64,000 bases of DNA, taken from NCBI RefSeq assembly GCF_002213415.1, contig NZ_NJGU01000010.1:124001-188000 (forward strand), given 5' to 3'. The position numbers and the translations under genes are program-made. Under the pieces are notes generated by a model. It was not told the origin of the DNA and did no database searches. It saw nothing but the letters and a program-made list of their open reading frames with translations. The stretch's first letter is position 1; every line of letters begins with the position of its first letter. Below, piece after piece: positions 1-13,644 of the stretch. This DNA is from Herbaspirillum robiniae (lineage in GTDB: Bacteria > Pseudomonadota > Gammaproteobacteria > Burkholderiales > Burkholderiaceae_D).

Positions 1-50
1 CTGGCAATCCGTCCCAATGGCCTGTTCGGCCGCGCACAGGTGAAAAAGGT

Positions 51-54
<4 letters not shown>
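1..54 (+). CDS. C-terminal end of a LIV-type ABC permease (LivH-like), partial
   Basis: The first 51 bases read in frame 1 as LAIRPNGLFGRAQVKKV followed by TGA. The 'RPNGLFG' ending is typical of LivH-type branched-chain amino acid (or urea/amide) permeases. The stop overlaps the next start as ATGA, so the two genes are translationally coupled. Only 17 residues lie in the window; the assignment rests on this tail and on the LivM-LivG-LivF fusion that follows. Confidence 0.7.
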
Positions 55-2639
<2,585 letters not shown>

Positions 2640-2650
2640 GGAGTGATCCG

Positions 2651-3043
2651 ATGGAAGCGAGCTTGCCGTTCGAGGTGAATATTCCGGAAGTGCTGGCCGA
2701 GGTGACGGCCGCCTTCCAGCGTTATGAAGTGGCGCTGACGACCAACCAGGTCGAGGTGCTGGACGAACTTTTCCTGGATGGGCCGCATACCGTGCGTTAC
2801 GGGGCGACCGAGAACCTGGTGGGGGTCGACGAGATACGGGCGTTCCGGCTCGGGCGCTCGCCGAAGAACCTGATGCGGGTGCTGGGGCGGACGGTGATCA
2901 CTTCCTACGGGCGTGATTTTGCCGTGGCCAATACCGAGTTCACCCGCGAGGGGGAGCGGCGGATTGGGCGGCAGAGTCATAGTTGGGTGCGGTTTGGGCA
3001 GGGGTGGAGGATTGTGGCTGCGCATGTTTCCTGGATGGGGTGA
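2651..3043 (+). CDS. hpxZ: HpxZ/AtzH-like protein (DUF3225, NTF2-like fold)
   Basis: A 130-residue cytosolic protein of the AtzH-like/DUF3225 family, which includes HpxZ of oxalurate/allantoin catabolism and AtzH of cyanuric acid degradation. Family hallmarks visible here are [12 protein letters not shown] near the N-terminus, [12 protein letters not shown] in the middle, and [21 protein letters not shown] at the end (split over residues ~110-129). I chose ATG 2651 because GAGGAG at 2638-2643 is correctly spaced; a TTG at 2636 would add five residues. It starts 11 bases after the transporter fusion and is surely co-transcribed with it. HpxZ-type proteins act near amidases of the oxalurate pathway; its exact chemistry here is inference. 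Confidence 0.8.
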   Translation: MEASLPFEVNIPEVLAEVTAAFQRYEVALTTNQVEVLDELFLDGPHTVRYGATENLVGVDEIRAFRLGRSPKNLMRVLGRTVITSYGRDFAVANTEFTREGERRIGRQSHSWVRFGQGWRIVAAHVSWMG

Positions 3044-3410
3044 GTGTTGCGGTTTTTGTTGGTGCTGTCAGTTGCGTGCTTTCAGCGCTTGCCCATTCAG
3101 CGTGCCCTTCTCCCCACCGCCGTCATCCCGGCGCAGGCCGGGATCCAGTGTCGTTCGTTGCGTCTCGGAGAATTTCGTTCGGACTGAGTAGCCGCTTATG
3201 CGGCGTATCGAAGTCGGCGTGTATGCGGTTGTTTTTGTTTGGGTAGTCTGGTCTTGCTGCATGCCGATGTACTGGCTCTGGTTCTATCTTTCTCCGGTCG
3301 AAAGGGAGCGCCGGGGGCGGCCCGGCAGCCGCTCACTTTTCTTGCTCCGCCAAGAAAAGTAAGCAAAAGAAGGCGGCCCCTAAGGACCAGCCCCTCCTGC
3401 GGAGGGGTAC

Positions 3411-3498
3411 CCGGCGGAGTGCGGGGAAAAATGGGAAAGGAGGCAAGTCGCTACGCTCCGGCCTCCTTTCTGATCCATTTTTCCCCGCCCTCCGCCGG
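3411..3498. repeat. Central hairpin 1 of the palindromic element
   Basis: Bases 3411-3434 pair with 3475-3498 with one mismatch in 24, and the adjoining inner 10 bases GAAAGGAGGC (3435-3444) pair perfectly with GCCTCCTTTC (3461-3470). The result is a stem of about 34 bp around a loop of about 16 bases. Its outer arm is homologous to that of hairpin 2 (3728-3812), so the centre looks built of duplicated units. Confidence 0.85.
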
Positions 3499-3727
3499 CT
3501 GGCCCCCAAGGGGAAAGCGTAGTCGCCTCGCCTTCGGCATCGGGATGGGTAGGGTGGGGCACGATCATTGAAGTTGCGGATAAGTGATGGCTATGAACGT
3601 CCAAGAACCCAGTATTTGCCTGAACAACGACGCAAGAGATCGCGCCCCGATGACCCGAAGCCGAAGGCGAGCAGCAAGCAGAGCGATGCCGCAGGCGAGC
3701 CGGTAACGATTTCCCCTTGGGATCCAG

Positions 3728-3812
3728 CCGCCGGAGTGCGCTGAAAAATGGATCAGCAAGACAGTCGAGCGAAGCGACTCTGTCTTGCCCATTTTTTAGC
3801 GCGCTCCGGCGG
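3728..3812. repeat. Central hairpin 2 of the palindromic element
   Basis: Bases 3728-3751 pair with 3789-3812 at 22 of 24 positions. Inside, CAAGACAG pairs with CTGTCTTG and AGTCG with CGACT around a short loop. The outer arm (CCGCCGGAGTGCG...GAAAAATGG) matches hairpin 1. Confidence 0.85.
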
Positions 3813-4120
3813 GAACCCCGAAGGGACTGGATCTTAGGGGCCGCCTTCTTTTGCTTACTTTTCTTGGCGGAGCAAGAAAAGTGAGCGGCTGCCGGGCCGC
3901 CCCCGGCGCTCCGTTTCGACCGGAGAAAGATAGAACCAGAGCCAGTACATCGGCATGCAGCAAGACCAGACTACCCAACACTGACTTCGATACGCACCAT
4001 AAGCGGCTACTCAGTCCGAACGGAGTTCAGGGAAGCGCAACAAACGGCAACGACACTGGATCCCGGCCTGCGCCGGGATGACGGCGATGGGGAAATCGGC
4101 AAGCTGAATTGGCAAGCGCT

Positions 4121-4148
4121 GAAAACGGAAAACGGAAAACGGAAAACG
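4121..4148. repeat. Tandem 7-mer GAAAACG x4 and adjoining low-complexity tract
   Basis: Four exact copies of GAAAACG follow the right arm of the palindrome. They are followed to about 4215 by CAGCAGA/CAGCAAG-rich low-complexity sequence. No gene is seen between 4126 and 4304. Confidence 0.9.
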
Positions 4149-4304
4149 AACAGCAGACAGCAGACAGCAGCAAGCAAAGAACAGCAAGCAAACCAGCAAA
4201 CCAAAACCCAACCTCAATGCCAATCCTGCACACCCCCTGAAACCCATCCCATCCACAGGTATCATCCCCCCCATCCCATCAAGAAAAACCCAGGAGCCCA
4301 CCGA

Positions 4305-5888
4305 ATGTTGTACAGCAAGACCTGCATAGGCGGCATGGTCACCGCCCCCCACCACCTCGCCGCGCAAGCCGGCGCCAACGTCCTGCGCGAAGGCGGCAAC
4401 GCCGTTGAAGCGATGGTCGCCGCCGCCGCCGCGATCGCCGTCGTCTATCCGCACATGAACGGCATCGGCGGCGACGGCTTCTGGGTCATCAGCGAACCCG
4501 GGCGCGAACCGGTGGCGATCCAGGCGTGCGGGCAATCGGCCGCGCTGGCGACCAAGGAGTTCTACGCGTCGCACGGCGACCAGAGCATTCCCACGCGCGG
4601 CCCGCGCGCGGCGCTGACCGTTGCCGGCGCCATTGGCGGCTGGGCGGCGGCGCTGGATTACGCCGAGCGCTTCGGCCGTCCGTTGCCGTTGAAGACGCTG
4701 CTGGCCGACGCGATCCGCCACGCGCAGAGCGGCGTGCCGGTCACGCGCTCGCAGCACGAACTCACGCGCGACAAATGGAACGAGCTGAAGGACCAGCCCG
4801 GGTTTGCCGCCACCTATGCCCAGGACGGCATCCCCGCGCAGGGCGCGGTGCTGAAGCAGCCGGCGCTGGCCTCGACGCTGGCGCGCCTGGCCGATGCCGG
4901 CCTGGACGACTTCTACCGCGGCGACCTGGCCGCGACCATCGCCGCCGGGCTGGAGGCCGCCGGCAGCCCGCTGCGCGCCGCCGACCTCGCCGCCTATCGC
5001 GCGCAGGTGCTGCAGCCGCTGATGGTGCAGCTGAAGTCCGGCCGGGTCTACAACCTGCCGCCGCCCACGCAGGGCGTCTCCGCGTTGCAGATCATCGGAC
5101 TGTTCGACCGCCTCGGCGTGCAGCAGGCCGACGGCTTCGAGCACATCCATGGCCTGGTGGAGGCGACCAAGCGCGCCTTCATCCTGCGCAACAGGCATGT
5201 CACCGACCCCGCCCACATGAGCGTGAACGCCGCCGACTGGCTGCTGGCCGAGGCGCTGGACCAGGAGGCGACGCATATCCATCCGCAGACCGCCGCGCCG
5301 TGGCCGCATCCGGCCAAGCCGGGCGATACCATCTGGATGGGCGCGGCCGATGCGCAAGGGCGCGTGGTCAGCTATATCCAGAGCATCTTCTGGGAGTTCG
5401 GCAGCGGCGTGGTGGCGCCCGATACCGGCGTCGTGTGGCAGAACCGTGGCGCCAGCTTCACGCTGGACGAGGGCGCCAACCAGCTGCAGCCGGGCAAGCT
5501 GCCGTTCCATACGCTCAATCCGTCGCTGGCGCGCTTGAACGACGGCCGCACGCTGGCCTACGGCACCATGGGCGGAGAAGGACAGCCGCAGACGCAGGCG
5601 GCGGTGTTTACCCGTCACGTGCTGTTTGGCCAGAACCTGCAGGCCGCGGTCAGTGCGCCGCGCTGGCTGCTGGGGCGCACCTGGGGCGACGTCTCCACCA
5701 ACCTCAAGATCGAGGGACGGGTGCCGGCCGCGACCGTGGAGGCGCTGCGCCGCGCCGGACATGAAGTGCAGGTGGTGGAGGACTACACCGACATGATGGG
5801 CCACGCCGGCGCGGTGTGCGTGCATCCGGACGGCGTCATCGAAGGCGCCACCGATCCCCGCGCGGACGGGATCTGCGCCGCCATCTGA
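4305..5888 (+). CDS. hpxW: HpxW-like oxamate amidohydrolase proenzyme (gamma-glutamyltransferase family)
   Basis: A 527-residue Ntn-hydrolase of the gamma-glutamyltransferase superfamily. The N-terminal ATAPHHLAA-type start (here VTAPHHLAAQAG), EGGNAVEAMVAAAAAIAVV and GIGGDGFW are GGT-family hallmarks. The predicted self-cleavage and catalytic threonine is Thr342 in GDTIWMG, followed by QSIFWEFGSGVV and GTMGGEGQPQ of the small subunit. There is no signal peptide, so it is cytosolic, as for HpxW and unlike secreted GGTs. HpxW hydrolyses oxamate to oxalate and ammonia in Klebsiella hypoxanthine catabolism; the HpxZ-like gene upstream supports that reading. It is separated from hpxZ by the palindromic element, and I see no clear ribosome site beyond CAGGAG at 4290-4295. 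A generic acylase role cannot be excluded. Confidence 0.8.
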   Translation: MLYSKTCIGGMVTAPHHLAAQAGANVLREGGNAVEAMVAAAAAIAVVYPHMNGIGGDGFWVISEPGREPVAIQACGQSAALATKEFYASHGDQSIPTRGPRAALTVAGAIGGWAAALDYAERFGRPLPLKTLLADAIRHAQSGVPVTRSQHELTRDKWNELKDQPGFAATYAQDGIPAQGAVLKQPALASTLARLADAGLDDFYRGDLAATIAAGLEAAGSPLRAADLAAYRAQVLQPLMVQLKSGRVYNLPPPTQGVSALQIIGLFDRLGVQQADGFEHIHGLVEATKRAFILRNRHVTDPAHMSVNAADWLLAEALDQEATHIHPQTAAPWPHPAKPGDTIWMGAADAQGRVVSYIQSIFWEFGSGVVAPDTGVVWQNRGASFTLDEGANQLQPGKLPFHTLNPSLARLNDGRTLAYGTMGGEGQPQTQAAVFTRHVLFGQNLQAAVSAPRWLLGRTWGDVSTNLKIEGRVPAATVEALRRAGHEVQVVEDYTDMMGHAGAVCVHPDGVIEGATDPRADGICAAI

Positions 5889-5948
5889 GCGGCACAGACA
5901 GCGGCAGCGGCGGCGCAAGCCCGCCGCCAGTCGACATGCGGTCCATCG

Positions 5949-5995
5949 ACGGACGGCAGGCGATCCCCGGAGCGCCTGTCGTCCGTTGTCTTTTT
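5949..5995 (+). terminator. Rho-independent terminator after hpxW
   Basis: ACGGACGGCAGGCG (5949-5962) pairs with CGCCTGTCGTCCGT (5973-5986) at 14 positions including one G-T wobble, followed by TGTCTTTTT. It lies about 60 bases after the hpxW stop. Confidence 0.85.
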
Positions 5996-6200
5996 GCACT
6001 TCCCCGCGCGGGCGAAAAAACCTCCCGCACTGCGGAATTTCAGCGCCTTGCCGCCCGGCATGGTGCTTGCCGTCTGGGTCTTCGCAATGAGGCCCGCCGC
6101 CGGTCGGAAAATTGAAATTGATAAATTTCCATGGGGAAATCATTTCTCCGAGTTTTTTCGCAAAGCCGGTGAAAAAACGTGAGCGATCTGGCAAGATGCC

Positions 6201-8420
6201 GTGTATACAAGCGCGGCCCGCAGGGGGAGCCGTGATGCATTCAGTCGTATCGCCGCATTTTTGCTCCAATTGAATAAGAAAAAAGCCCCAACCCCACTAA
6301 ATCTGTCGTCGTTGATCACGATGGGGGTGGTTGTTACCGTATTGATCACGACCGTTTCGGTGCTGATCCTGGTGGATCAGTTCACCCGCGGTTACGCTCG
6401 TTCCGAGGCCGAGACCCGGCTCAAGCAACTGGCCTGGCAAATGCAGGACGCGCTCGAGCGCAGCATGACCGAGCGCCAGATCGACATGCGCATCCTGGTG
6501 GCGCGTCCTTCCATCCGCGAAGGCAAGGACCAGGACCGCATGCGCGCCGTCCTCAACGAACTGCAGGCCAACGTCCCCAACTACGCCTGGATCGGCCTGG
6601 CCAAGCCCGACGGCACCGTCATGGTGGCCACCAATGGCCTGCTGGAAGGCCAGAGCGTAGGCGAGCGCCCCTGGTTCAAGGAAGGCCAGAAGAACACCTA
6701 TTCCGCCGACTACCACCCCGCGCTGCTGCTGGAAAAGAAACTGCCGCCGCAGCCCGAGCCCTGGCGCTTCGTCGACATCTCCATGCCGGTGCAGGACATG
6801 CAGGGCCGCTACATGGGCGTGATGGGCATGCACCTGTCGTGGACCTGGGCGCGCGAGATCGCGGCCAAGCTGCTCAATCCGGCGGGCGACCGCTACGACG
6901 TCGAAGTGATGATCGTGCGCGCCGACGGCACCGTGCTGCTGGGCCCCAAGGAACTTGAAGAAAAGAAGATCGACACCGACAGCTTCCGCGCCTCGCAGAA
7001 GGCCGCGACCGGCGGCGCCGTGCTGGAGCGCTGGCCCGACGGCCGCCACTACATCACCGGCTTCTCGCGCACCGGGCAGAGCGAAAACATGATGCTCAAA
7101 TGGAGCGTGATCGTGCGCCAGCCCGAGCGCGTGGCGCTGGAAGCCTTCCGCGACCTGGAGCAGCGCGTGATCGTGGTCGGCGCGCTGATCGCGGTGGTGC
7201 TGGTGGCGCTGGCCTATGTGCTCACGCGCCGCCTGGTGGCGCCGGTGAACAACCTCTCCGCCGCGCTGGAGCAGCGCGCGCTGGGTATGCAGGACGTGCC
7301 CATCCCGCTGGTCAACAGCTATCGCGAGGTGCAGCTGCTGTCCTCGACCCTGGTCAGCATGGTCGAGCGCGAGGAAAGCTACCTGCGCGAAGTGCGCTCC
7401 CTGAACGAAAGCCTGGAGCAGCGCGTGGCCGAGCGCACCAGCCGCCTGCACGAGACCGCCATCGCCCTGCAGCAGTCGCTGGACGTGCAGCACGCCAACC
7501 AGATCCAGCTGGAAGAAAGCGCGGCCGAGTTGCGCGCCATCCTGGAAAACGCCCAGGACGCCTTCATCGCCGCCGACGAGGACGGCCTGATCGTCGAATG
7601 GAACCGCCAGGCCGAGCTGCTGCTGGGCTGGCAGCGCACCCAGGCGCTGGGCCGCCAGATGGCCGAACTGATCATTCCGCCCGACATGCGCGACGCCCAT
7701 TACCGCGGCATGCAGGAATTCCTCGAGCACGGCACCAGCGTCGTGATCAACAACCGCATCGAGCTGCAGGCCCTGCACGCGGACGGCCACGAGCTGCCGG
7801 TGGAAATCACCGTCGGCCACGTCAAGCGCCACAACGGCCACCTGTTCATCGCCTTCCTGCACGACATCACCGAGCGCCTGGCCTTCCGCGACCAGATGCG
7901 CGAGCTGGCGCTGACCGACATGCTGACCAGCCTGCCCAACCGCCGCGCCTTCTCCGATCGCCTGCCCGAAGGCATGATGCGGGCGCGTCGCGCGCATGAG
8001 CTGATGGCGCTGTTCTTCATGGACATCGACGGCTTCAAGGGCGTCAACGACCGCTACGGCCATGAGGCCGGCGACGAGCTGCTGATCCAGTTCGCGCAGC
8101 GCCTGCAAAGCTCGGTGCGCGACGTCGACACCGTGGCGCGCCTGGCCGGCGACGAGTTCGTGGTGATCCTCGAAAAGCTCCAGACCCAGCAGGACGCGCT
8201 CAACGTCGCCGACAAGATCCTGCACGCCATGCGCGTGCCTTTCGAGCTGACGCACTCGCGCATCAACGTCTCCAGCAGCATCGGCGTGGCCATCTACCTG
8301 CCCGACGAAGACGGCGAAACCGGCCCCGAGGAACTGCTGGCCATGGCCGACAAGGCCATGTACGCCGCCAAGCGCCTGGGCAAGAACCGCGTCGAAGTGG
8401 GCAAGGTCACCGACGCCTGA
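6201..8420 (+). CDS. Membrane diguanylate cyclase (Cache-HAMP-PAS-GGDEF)
   Basis: A c-di-GMP signalling protein. After the N-terminal membrane segment (MGVVVTVLITTVSVLILV) comes a periplasmic Cache-type sensor of ~250 residues, a second membrane segment (VIVVGALIAVVLVALAYVL), HAMP and coiled coil, a PAS domain (LRAILENAQDAFIAADEDG) and a GGDEF domain (DMLTSLPNRRAF, MDIDGFKGVNDRYGHEAGD). The signature loop reads AGDEF instead of GGDEF, a variant found in active and inactive cyclases. No EAL domain is present. The start is uncertain: GTG 6201 gives 739 residues but has no ribosome site; TTG 6270 gives 716 residues beginning LNKKKAP and could be coupled to the small frame at 6235. Transcribed alone. 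Confidence 0.88.
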   Translation: MYTSAARRGSRDAFSRIAAFLLQLNKKKAPTPLNLSSLITMGVVVTVLITTVSVLILVDQFTRGYARSEAETRLKQLAWQMQDALERSMTERQIDMRILVARPSIREGKDQDRMRAVLNELQANVPNYAWIGLAKPDGTVMVATNGLLEGQSVGERPWFKEGQKNTYSADYHPALLLEKKLPPQPEPWRFVDISMPVQDMQGRYMGVMGMHLSWTWAREIAAKLLNPAGDRYDVEVMIVRADGTVLLGPKELEEKKIDTDSFRASQKAATGGAVLERWPDGRHYITGFSRTGQSENMMLKWSVIVRQPERVALEAFRDLEQRVIVVGALIAVVLVALAYVLTRRLVAPVNNLSAALEQRALGMQDVPIPLVNSYREVQLLSSTLVSMVEREESYLREVRSLNESLEQRVAERTSRLHETAIALQQSLDVQHANQIQLEESAAELRAILENAQDAFIAADEDGLIVEWNRQAELLLGWQRTQALGRQMAELIIPPDMRDAHYRGMQEFLEHGTSVVINNRIELQALHADGHELPVEITVGHVKRHNGHLFIAFLHDITERLAFRDQMRELALTDMLTSLPNRRAFSDRLPEGMMRARRAHELMALFFMDIDGFKGVNDRYGHEAGDELLIQFAQRLQSSVRDVDTVARLAGDEFVVILEKLQTQQDALNVADKILHAMRVPFELTHSRINVSSSIGVAIYLPDEDGETGPEELLAMADKAMYAAKRLGKNRVEVGKVTDA
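6235..6273 (+). CDS. Possible 12-residue leader peptide upstream of the GGDEF gene
   Basis: ATG at 6235 is preceded by a strong Shine-Dalgarno (CAGGGGGAG, 6221-6229) and encodes MHSVVSPHFCSN. Its TGA overlaps an in-frame TTG (6270) of the following GGDEF protein as TTGA. This spacing suggests translational coupling rather than chance, but a 12-codon frame carries little statistical weight. Confidence 0.35.
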   Translation: MHSVVSPHFCSN

Positions 8421-8562
8421 GCCGGGCTTTGCGCCCGTCGTATTCCTTTTCTGCTTCCCGTTCTCAAACCTGGCGTCGTCCCTGCGCAGGCGCCGGTCTG
8501 GCGACGCCTGTCGCGCCTGACGACGTCCGCCGTGCCTCGGCGAAGCCCGGACAACGCTTTTG

Positions 8563-8612
8563 TTTACGCGTTGTTTACACCCCATCCCCATAGTTTTACC
8601 CGGATTTAACGC
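8563..8612 (+). promoter_or_regulatory. KdpE-type operator/promoter element of the kdp operon
   Basis: The core TTGTTTACACCCCATCCCC (8571-8589) closely resembles the Escherichia coli KdpE target (T-rich tract followed by TTTACACCCCGCCC, from memory). A second block, GTTTTACCCGGATTTAACGC (8593-8612), follows. CCCATCCCC occurs again at 8612-8620. The same 50-bp element recurs upstream of the TorF porin at 20849-20898 on the minus strand. It ends 77 bases before the first small gene of the operon. Confidence 0.7.
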
Positions 8613-8689
8613 CCATCCCCCTATCGTTCGACTGTCTCCGATTCCGTACGCCGGAACCGGATCGAACAACGTCAACAATGGAGTGGGAA

Positions 8690-8803
8690 ATGTGGCAAAC
8701 GGATTTTCTCTACCTGGGCATGCTGCTCTTGTGCGGCATCTCGATGTGGGCCTTCATCGCCCTGTGCAGCCGCCTGGAGCGGCAGGAGGGCGAGAAGAAA
8801 TGA
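8690..8803 (+). CDS. 37-residue membrane peptide at the head of the kdp operon
   Basis: ATG 8690 opens a frame encoding MWQTDFLYLGMLLLCGISMW and onwards to LERQEGEKK, with a single hydrophobic helix and a charged C-terminus. A GGAG at 8681-8684 (GGAGTGGGAAATG) serves as ribosome site. Its TGA overlaps the kdpF start as ATGA, so it is translated in series with kdpF. It has no known name; its place suggests a further small subunit or stabiliser of the Kdp ATPase, like KdpF itself. Function is inference. Confidence 0.7.
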   Translation: MWQTDFLYLGMLLLCGISMWAFIALCSRLERQEGEKK

Positions 8804-8889
8804 ACGCCATGACCCTGCTCGGCCTGGCCGTTTCGGTCGGCCTGCTGGCTTACCTGGTCTATGCCCTCATCAAGCCGGAGGACTTCTGA
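8800..8889 (+). CDS. kdpF: KdpF, small subunit of the K+-transporting ATPase
   Basis: A 29-residue single-helix membrane peptide, MNAMTLLGLAVSVGLLAYLV then YALIKPEDF. The ending KPEDF is the KdpF hallmark, and it lies two bases before kdpA. KdpF stabilises the KdpABC complex. GGAGGGCGAG upstream supplies the ribosome site, inside the preceding small gene. Confidence 0.9.
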   Translation: MNAMTLLGLAVSVGLLAYLVYALIKPEDF

Positions 8890-8890
8890 C

Positions 8891-10672
8891 ATGGACGCCA
8901 ACAACTATCTCCAGCTGGCCATCTACCTGGCCGTGCTGCTCACGCTCTCGGTTCCGCTGGGCTGGTACATCGCCCGCGTGATGGAGGGCAAATCCAGGGT
9001 GAACCGCCTCTTCGGCGGCGTCGAGCGCGTGTTCTACCGCCTGTGCGGCATCAGCCGCGAAGCCGAGATGGACTGGAAGCAGTACGCCATCGCGGCGGTG
9101 CTGTTCAACTTCCTCGGCCTGGTCTTCGTCTACGCCCTGCAGCGCCTGCAGCAATGGCTGCCGCTGAACCCGCAGGGGCTGGCCAACGTCGGCACGGATT
9201 CTTCCTTCAACACCGCCATCAGTTTCGTCGCCAACACCAACTGGCAAGGCTATGTGGGCGAATCCACCATGAGCTACCTGACGCAGATGGCCGCGCTGGC
9301 GGTGCAGAACTTCGTCTCGGCCGCCACCGGCATCGCTATCGCCTTCGCGCTGATCCGCGGTTTCGCCCGCCACAGCAGCAAGAGCATCGGCAACTTCTGG
9401 GTCGACATGACGCGCTCCTCGCTCTATGTGCTGCTGCCGATGTCGGTGATCCTGGCGCTGGCGCTTGTACAGCAGGGCAGCATCCAGAACTTCAGGCCCT
9501 ATCAGGAAGTGAAGACGCTGGAAGTCACCAACTATACCGTGCCCAAGCTGGATGCGGCCGGCCAGCCGCTGAAGGACGCCAAGGGCGAGCCGGTGACGGA
9601 GGCGAAAAGCACCGACCGGCAGACCCTGCCCATGGGGCCGGTGGCCTCGCAGGAAGCCATCAAGATGCTGGGCACCAACGGCGGCGGCTTCTTCAACGCC
9701 AACTCGGCGCACCCGTACGAGAACCCGACGCCGCTGTCGAACTTCCTGCAGATGCTGGCGATCCTGATCATCCCCGCCGCGCTGTGCACCAGCTTCGGCG
9801 CGCTGGTCGGCGACCGTCGCCAGGGCTGGGCCATCCTGGCGTCGATGACCATCCTGTTCATCGCCATGACGCTGACCATCATGTTCTTCGAGTCGCAGCC
9901 CAACCCGATGCTGGCTTCGCTGCACGCCTCCGGCCCCGGCATGATGGAAGGCAAGGAGACCCGCTTCGGCATCACCGCCTCGGCGCTGTTCGCGTCCATC
10001 ACCACGGCGGCCTCCTGCGGCGCGGTCAACGCCATGCACGATTCGTTGTCGCCGCTGGGCGGCCTGGTCCCGATGCTGCAGATGCAGCTCGGCGAGGTGA
10101 TCTACGGCGGCGTCGGCGCGGGCCTGTACGGCATGCTCATCTTTGCGGTGCTGGCGGTGTTCATCGCCGGCCTGATGATCGGCCGTACGCCCGAATACCT
10201 GGGCAAGAAGATCGGCGTGTTCGACATGAAGATGATGTCCATCGCCATCCTGATGACGCCGGCGCTGGTGCTGATCTTCACCGCCGTCTCGGTGATGGTG
10301 GAGAACGGCCTGGCCGGCATCGCCAACCCCGGCGCGCACGGTTTCTCCGAGATCCTGTACGCCTTCAGCTCGGCCGCCAACAACAACGGCAGCGCCTTCG
10401 CCGGTCTCTCGGCCAACACGCCGTACTACAACGTCACCACCGGCTGGGCCATGTGGCTGGGCCGCTTCGGGATCATCGTCCCGGTGCTGGCGATGGCGGG
10501 CTCGCTGGCCGGCAAGAAGCGCCTGGCCGCGACCTCGGGCACCTTGCCCACGCACGGGCCGCTGTTCGTGGCGCTGCTGATCGGCGCCGTGATCCTGGTC
10601 GGCGCGCTGACCTATGTTCCCGCGCTGGCGCTGGGACCGGTGGTCGAGCACCTGCAGATGATGGCGATGTAA
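8891..10672 (+). CDS. kdpA: KdpA, potassium-binding channel subunit
   Basis: A 593-residue polytopic inner-membrane protein, full length for KdpA, which binds and conducts K+ in the high-affinity KdpFABC pump. Characteristic stretches are [20 protein letters not shown], the selectivity-filter region [20 protein letters not shown] and [17 protein letters not shown] 8891 is chosen because GGAGGAC lies 8-12 bases upstream at the end of kdpF. It is followed by kdpB after 13 bases. Confidence 0.97.
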   Translation: MDANNYLQLAIYLAVLLTLSVPLGWYIARVMEGKSRVNRLFGGVERVFYRLCGISREAEMDWKQYAIAAVLFNFLGLVFVYALQRLQQWLPLNPQGLANVGTDSSFNTAISFVANTNWQGYVGESTMSYLTQMAALAVQNFVSAATGIAIAFALIRGFARHSSKSIGNFWVDMTRSSLYVLLPMSVILALALVQQGSIQNFRPYQEVKTLEVTNYTVPKLDAAGQPLKDAKGEPVTEAKSTDRQTLPMGPVASQEAIKMLGTNGGGFFNANSAHPYENPTPLSNFLQMLAILIIPAALCTSFGALVGDRRQGWAILASMTILFIAMTLTIMFFESQPNPMLASLHASGPGMMEGKETRFGITASALFASITTAASCGAVNAMHDSLSPLGGLVPMLQMQLGEVIYGGVGAGLYGMLIFAVLAVFIAGLMIGRTPEYLGKKIGVFDMKMMSIAILMTPALVLIFTAVSVMVENGLAGIANPGAHGFSEILYAFSSAANNNGSAFAGLSANTPYYNVTTGWAMWLGRFGIIVPVLAMAGSLAGKKRLAATSGTLPTHGPLFVALLIGAVILVGALTYVPALALGPVVEHLQMMAM

Positions 10673-10685
10673 CGAGCAACCGGAA

Positions 10686-12890
<2,205 letters not shown>

Positions 12891-12922
12891 ACGTATTCAT
12901 CCAAGCAATTGAGGACATCATC

Positions 12923-13510
12923 ATGAAACAAACCAATACCAGGAGCCAGCTGCGTCCCGCGCTGACCTTGTTCATCCTGCTGGGCGTGGTGCTGGGCGGG
13001 ATTTATCCCGCCATCGTGACCGGACTGGCGCAGGCGTTCTTCCCGCACCAGGCCAACGGCAGCGTGATCGAACGCAAGGGCGTGGCGGTCGGCTCCGAGC
13101 TGATCGGCCAGAACTTCACCGGCGCCGGCTATTTCTGGGGTCGGCCGTCGGCCTCGGGCGTCTTTCCCAACAACGGCGAGGCATCGGGCGGCAGTAACCT
13201 GGGGCCAACCAACCCGGCCTTGAAGCAGGCGGCCGAGGAGCGCGCGAAGGCCTTGCAGGAGGCCGGCGGGCAGGGGCCGGTGCCGATGGATCTGCTGAGC
13301 GCGTCGGGCAGCGGGCTGGATCCGCATATCAGCCCTGCCGCGGCCGAATACCAGGTGCGGCGGGTGGCGCAGGCGCGGGGGCTGGATGTTGAGCGGGTGC
13401 GGGCTTTGGTTCGGGCCAATAGCGAGGCGCCGCAGTGGGGGTTGTTTGGTGAGGCTCGGGTGAATGTGTTGGGGCTTAATTTGGCGTTGGATGAGGTTGG
13501 GGGGAAGTGA
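12923..13510 (+). CDS. kdpC: KdpC subunit of the K+-transporting ATPase
   Basis: A 195-residue protein with one N-terminal membrane helix (ALTLFILLGVVLGGIYPAIVTG) and a periplasmic domain. Family motifs are GSELIGQNFTGAGYFWGRPSA, SGGSNLGPTNPAL and SASGSGLDPHISPAAA. It completes the FABC set. A TTGAGGAC upstream is the ribosome site. Codon use at the 3' end is notably less GC-rich (many GTT/TTG), continuing into the repeat-bearing spacer. Confidence 0.96.
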   Translation: MKQTNTRSQLRPALTLFILLGVVLGGIYPAIVTGLAQAFFPHQANGSVIERKGVAVGSELIGQNFTGAGYFWGRPSASGVFPNNGEASGGSNLGPTNPALKQAAEERAKALQEAGGQGPVPMDLLSASGSGLDPHISPAAAEYQVRRVAQARGLDVERVRALVRANSEAPQWGLFGEARVNVLGLNLALDEVGGK

Positions 13511-13644
13511 TTTTTTGGGATTGATGGGGAGAGGGGTGTTGTCTGGTATTGATGATGTTGTTGCTGACGTTGCCGATGGTGATCTCTGAAACGACTCGAG
13601 TTGAGGTCGACATTCTTGGTGACCACCATGTCGGTAGCTGTTTC

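Larger units (their letters stand above)
3081..4125. repeat. Large nested palindromic intergenic element
   Basis: The 1.26 kb between the HpxZ- and HpxW-like genes is built as a giant inverted repeat. The left half (3081-3384) reads back on the opposite strand from 4125 to 3833. The inner 146 bases of each arm (3239-3384 and 3833-3978) align without gaps at 145 of 146 positions. Outer parts are more diverged but clearly homologous and each contains the motif CCGTCATCCCGGCGCAGGCC. The 448-bp centre holds two long hairpins listed separately. Short reading frames inside are repeat-derived and I do not regard them as genes. Confidence 0.9.

Noticed and set aside
3239..3571. Reading frame in the left arm of the palindrome (SLVLLHADVLALVLSFSGRK...), with a near-identical frame on the minus strand at 3796-3981
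   Set aside because: Both derive from the inverted repeat arms, occur on both strands and have no ribosome site. They are repeat sequence, not genes.
4011..6269. 752-codon frame on the minus strand opposite hpxW
   Set aside because: Long antisense frames are expected opposite GC-rich genes. It crosses the palindrome and a terminator and its composition (His/Gln/Arg-rich) is that of a shadow.
8425..8460. CGGGC-TTTG-CGCCCG near the end of the GGDEF gene as terminator
   Set aside because: The stem is only about 5 bp and the following T-tract is interrupted; too weak to call.
6297..8678. 793-codon minus-strand frame opposite the GGDEF gene
   Set aside because: Its His/Val/Gly/Gln-rich translation is the mirror of a conserved Cache-PAS-GGDEF protein; no domain is seen in it.
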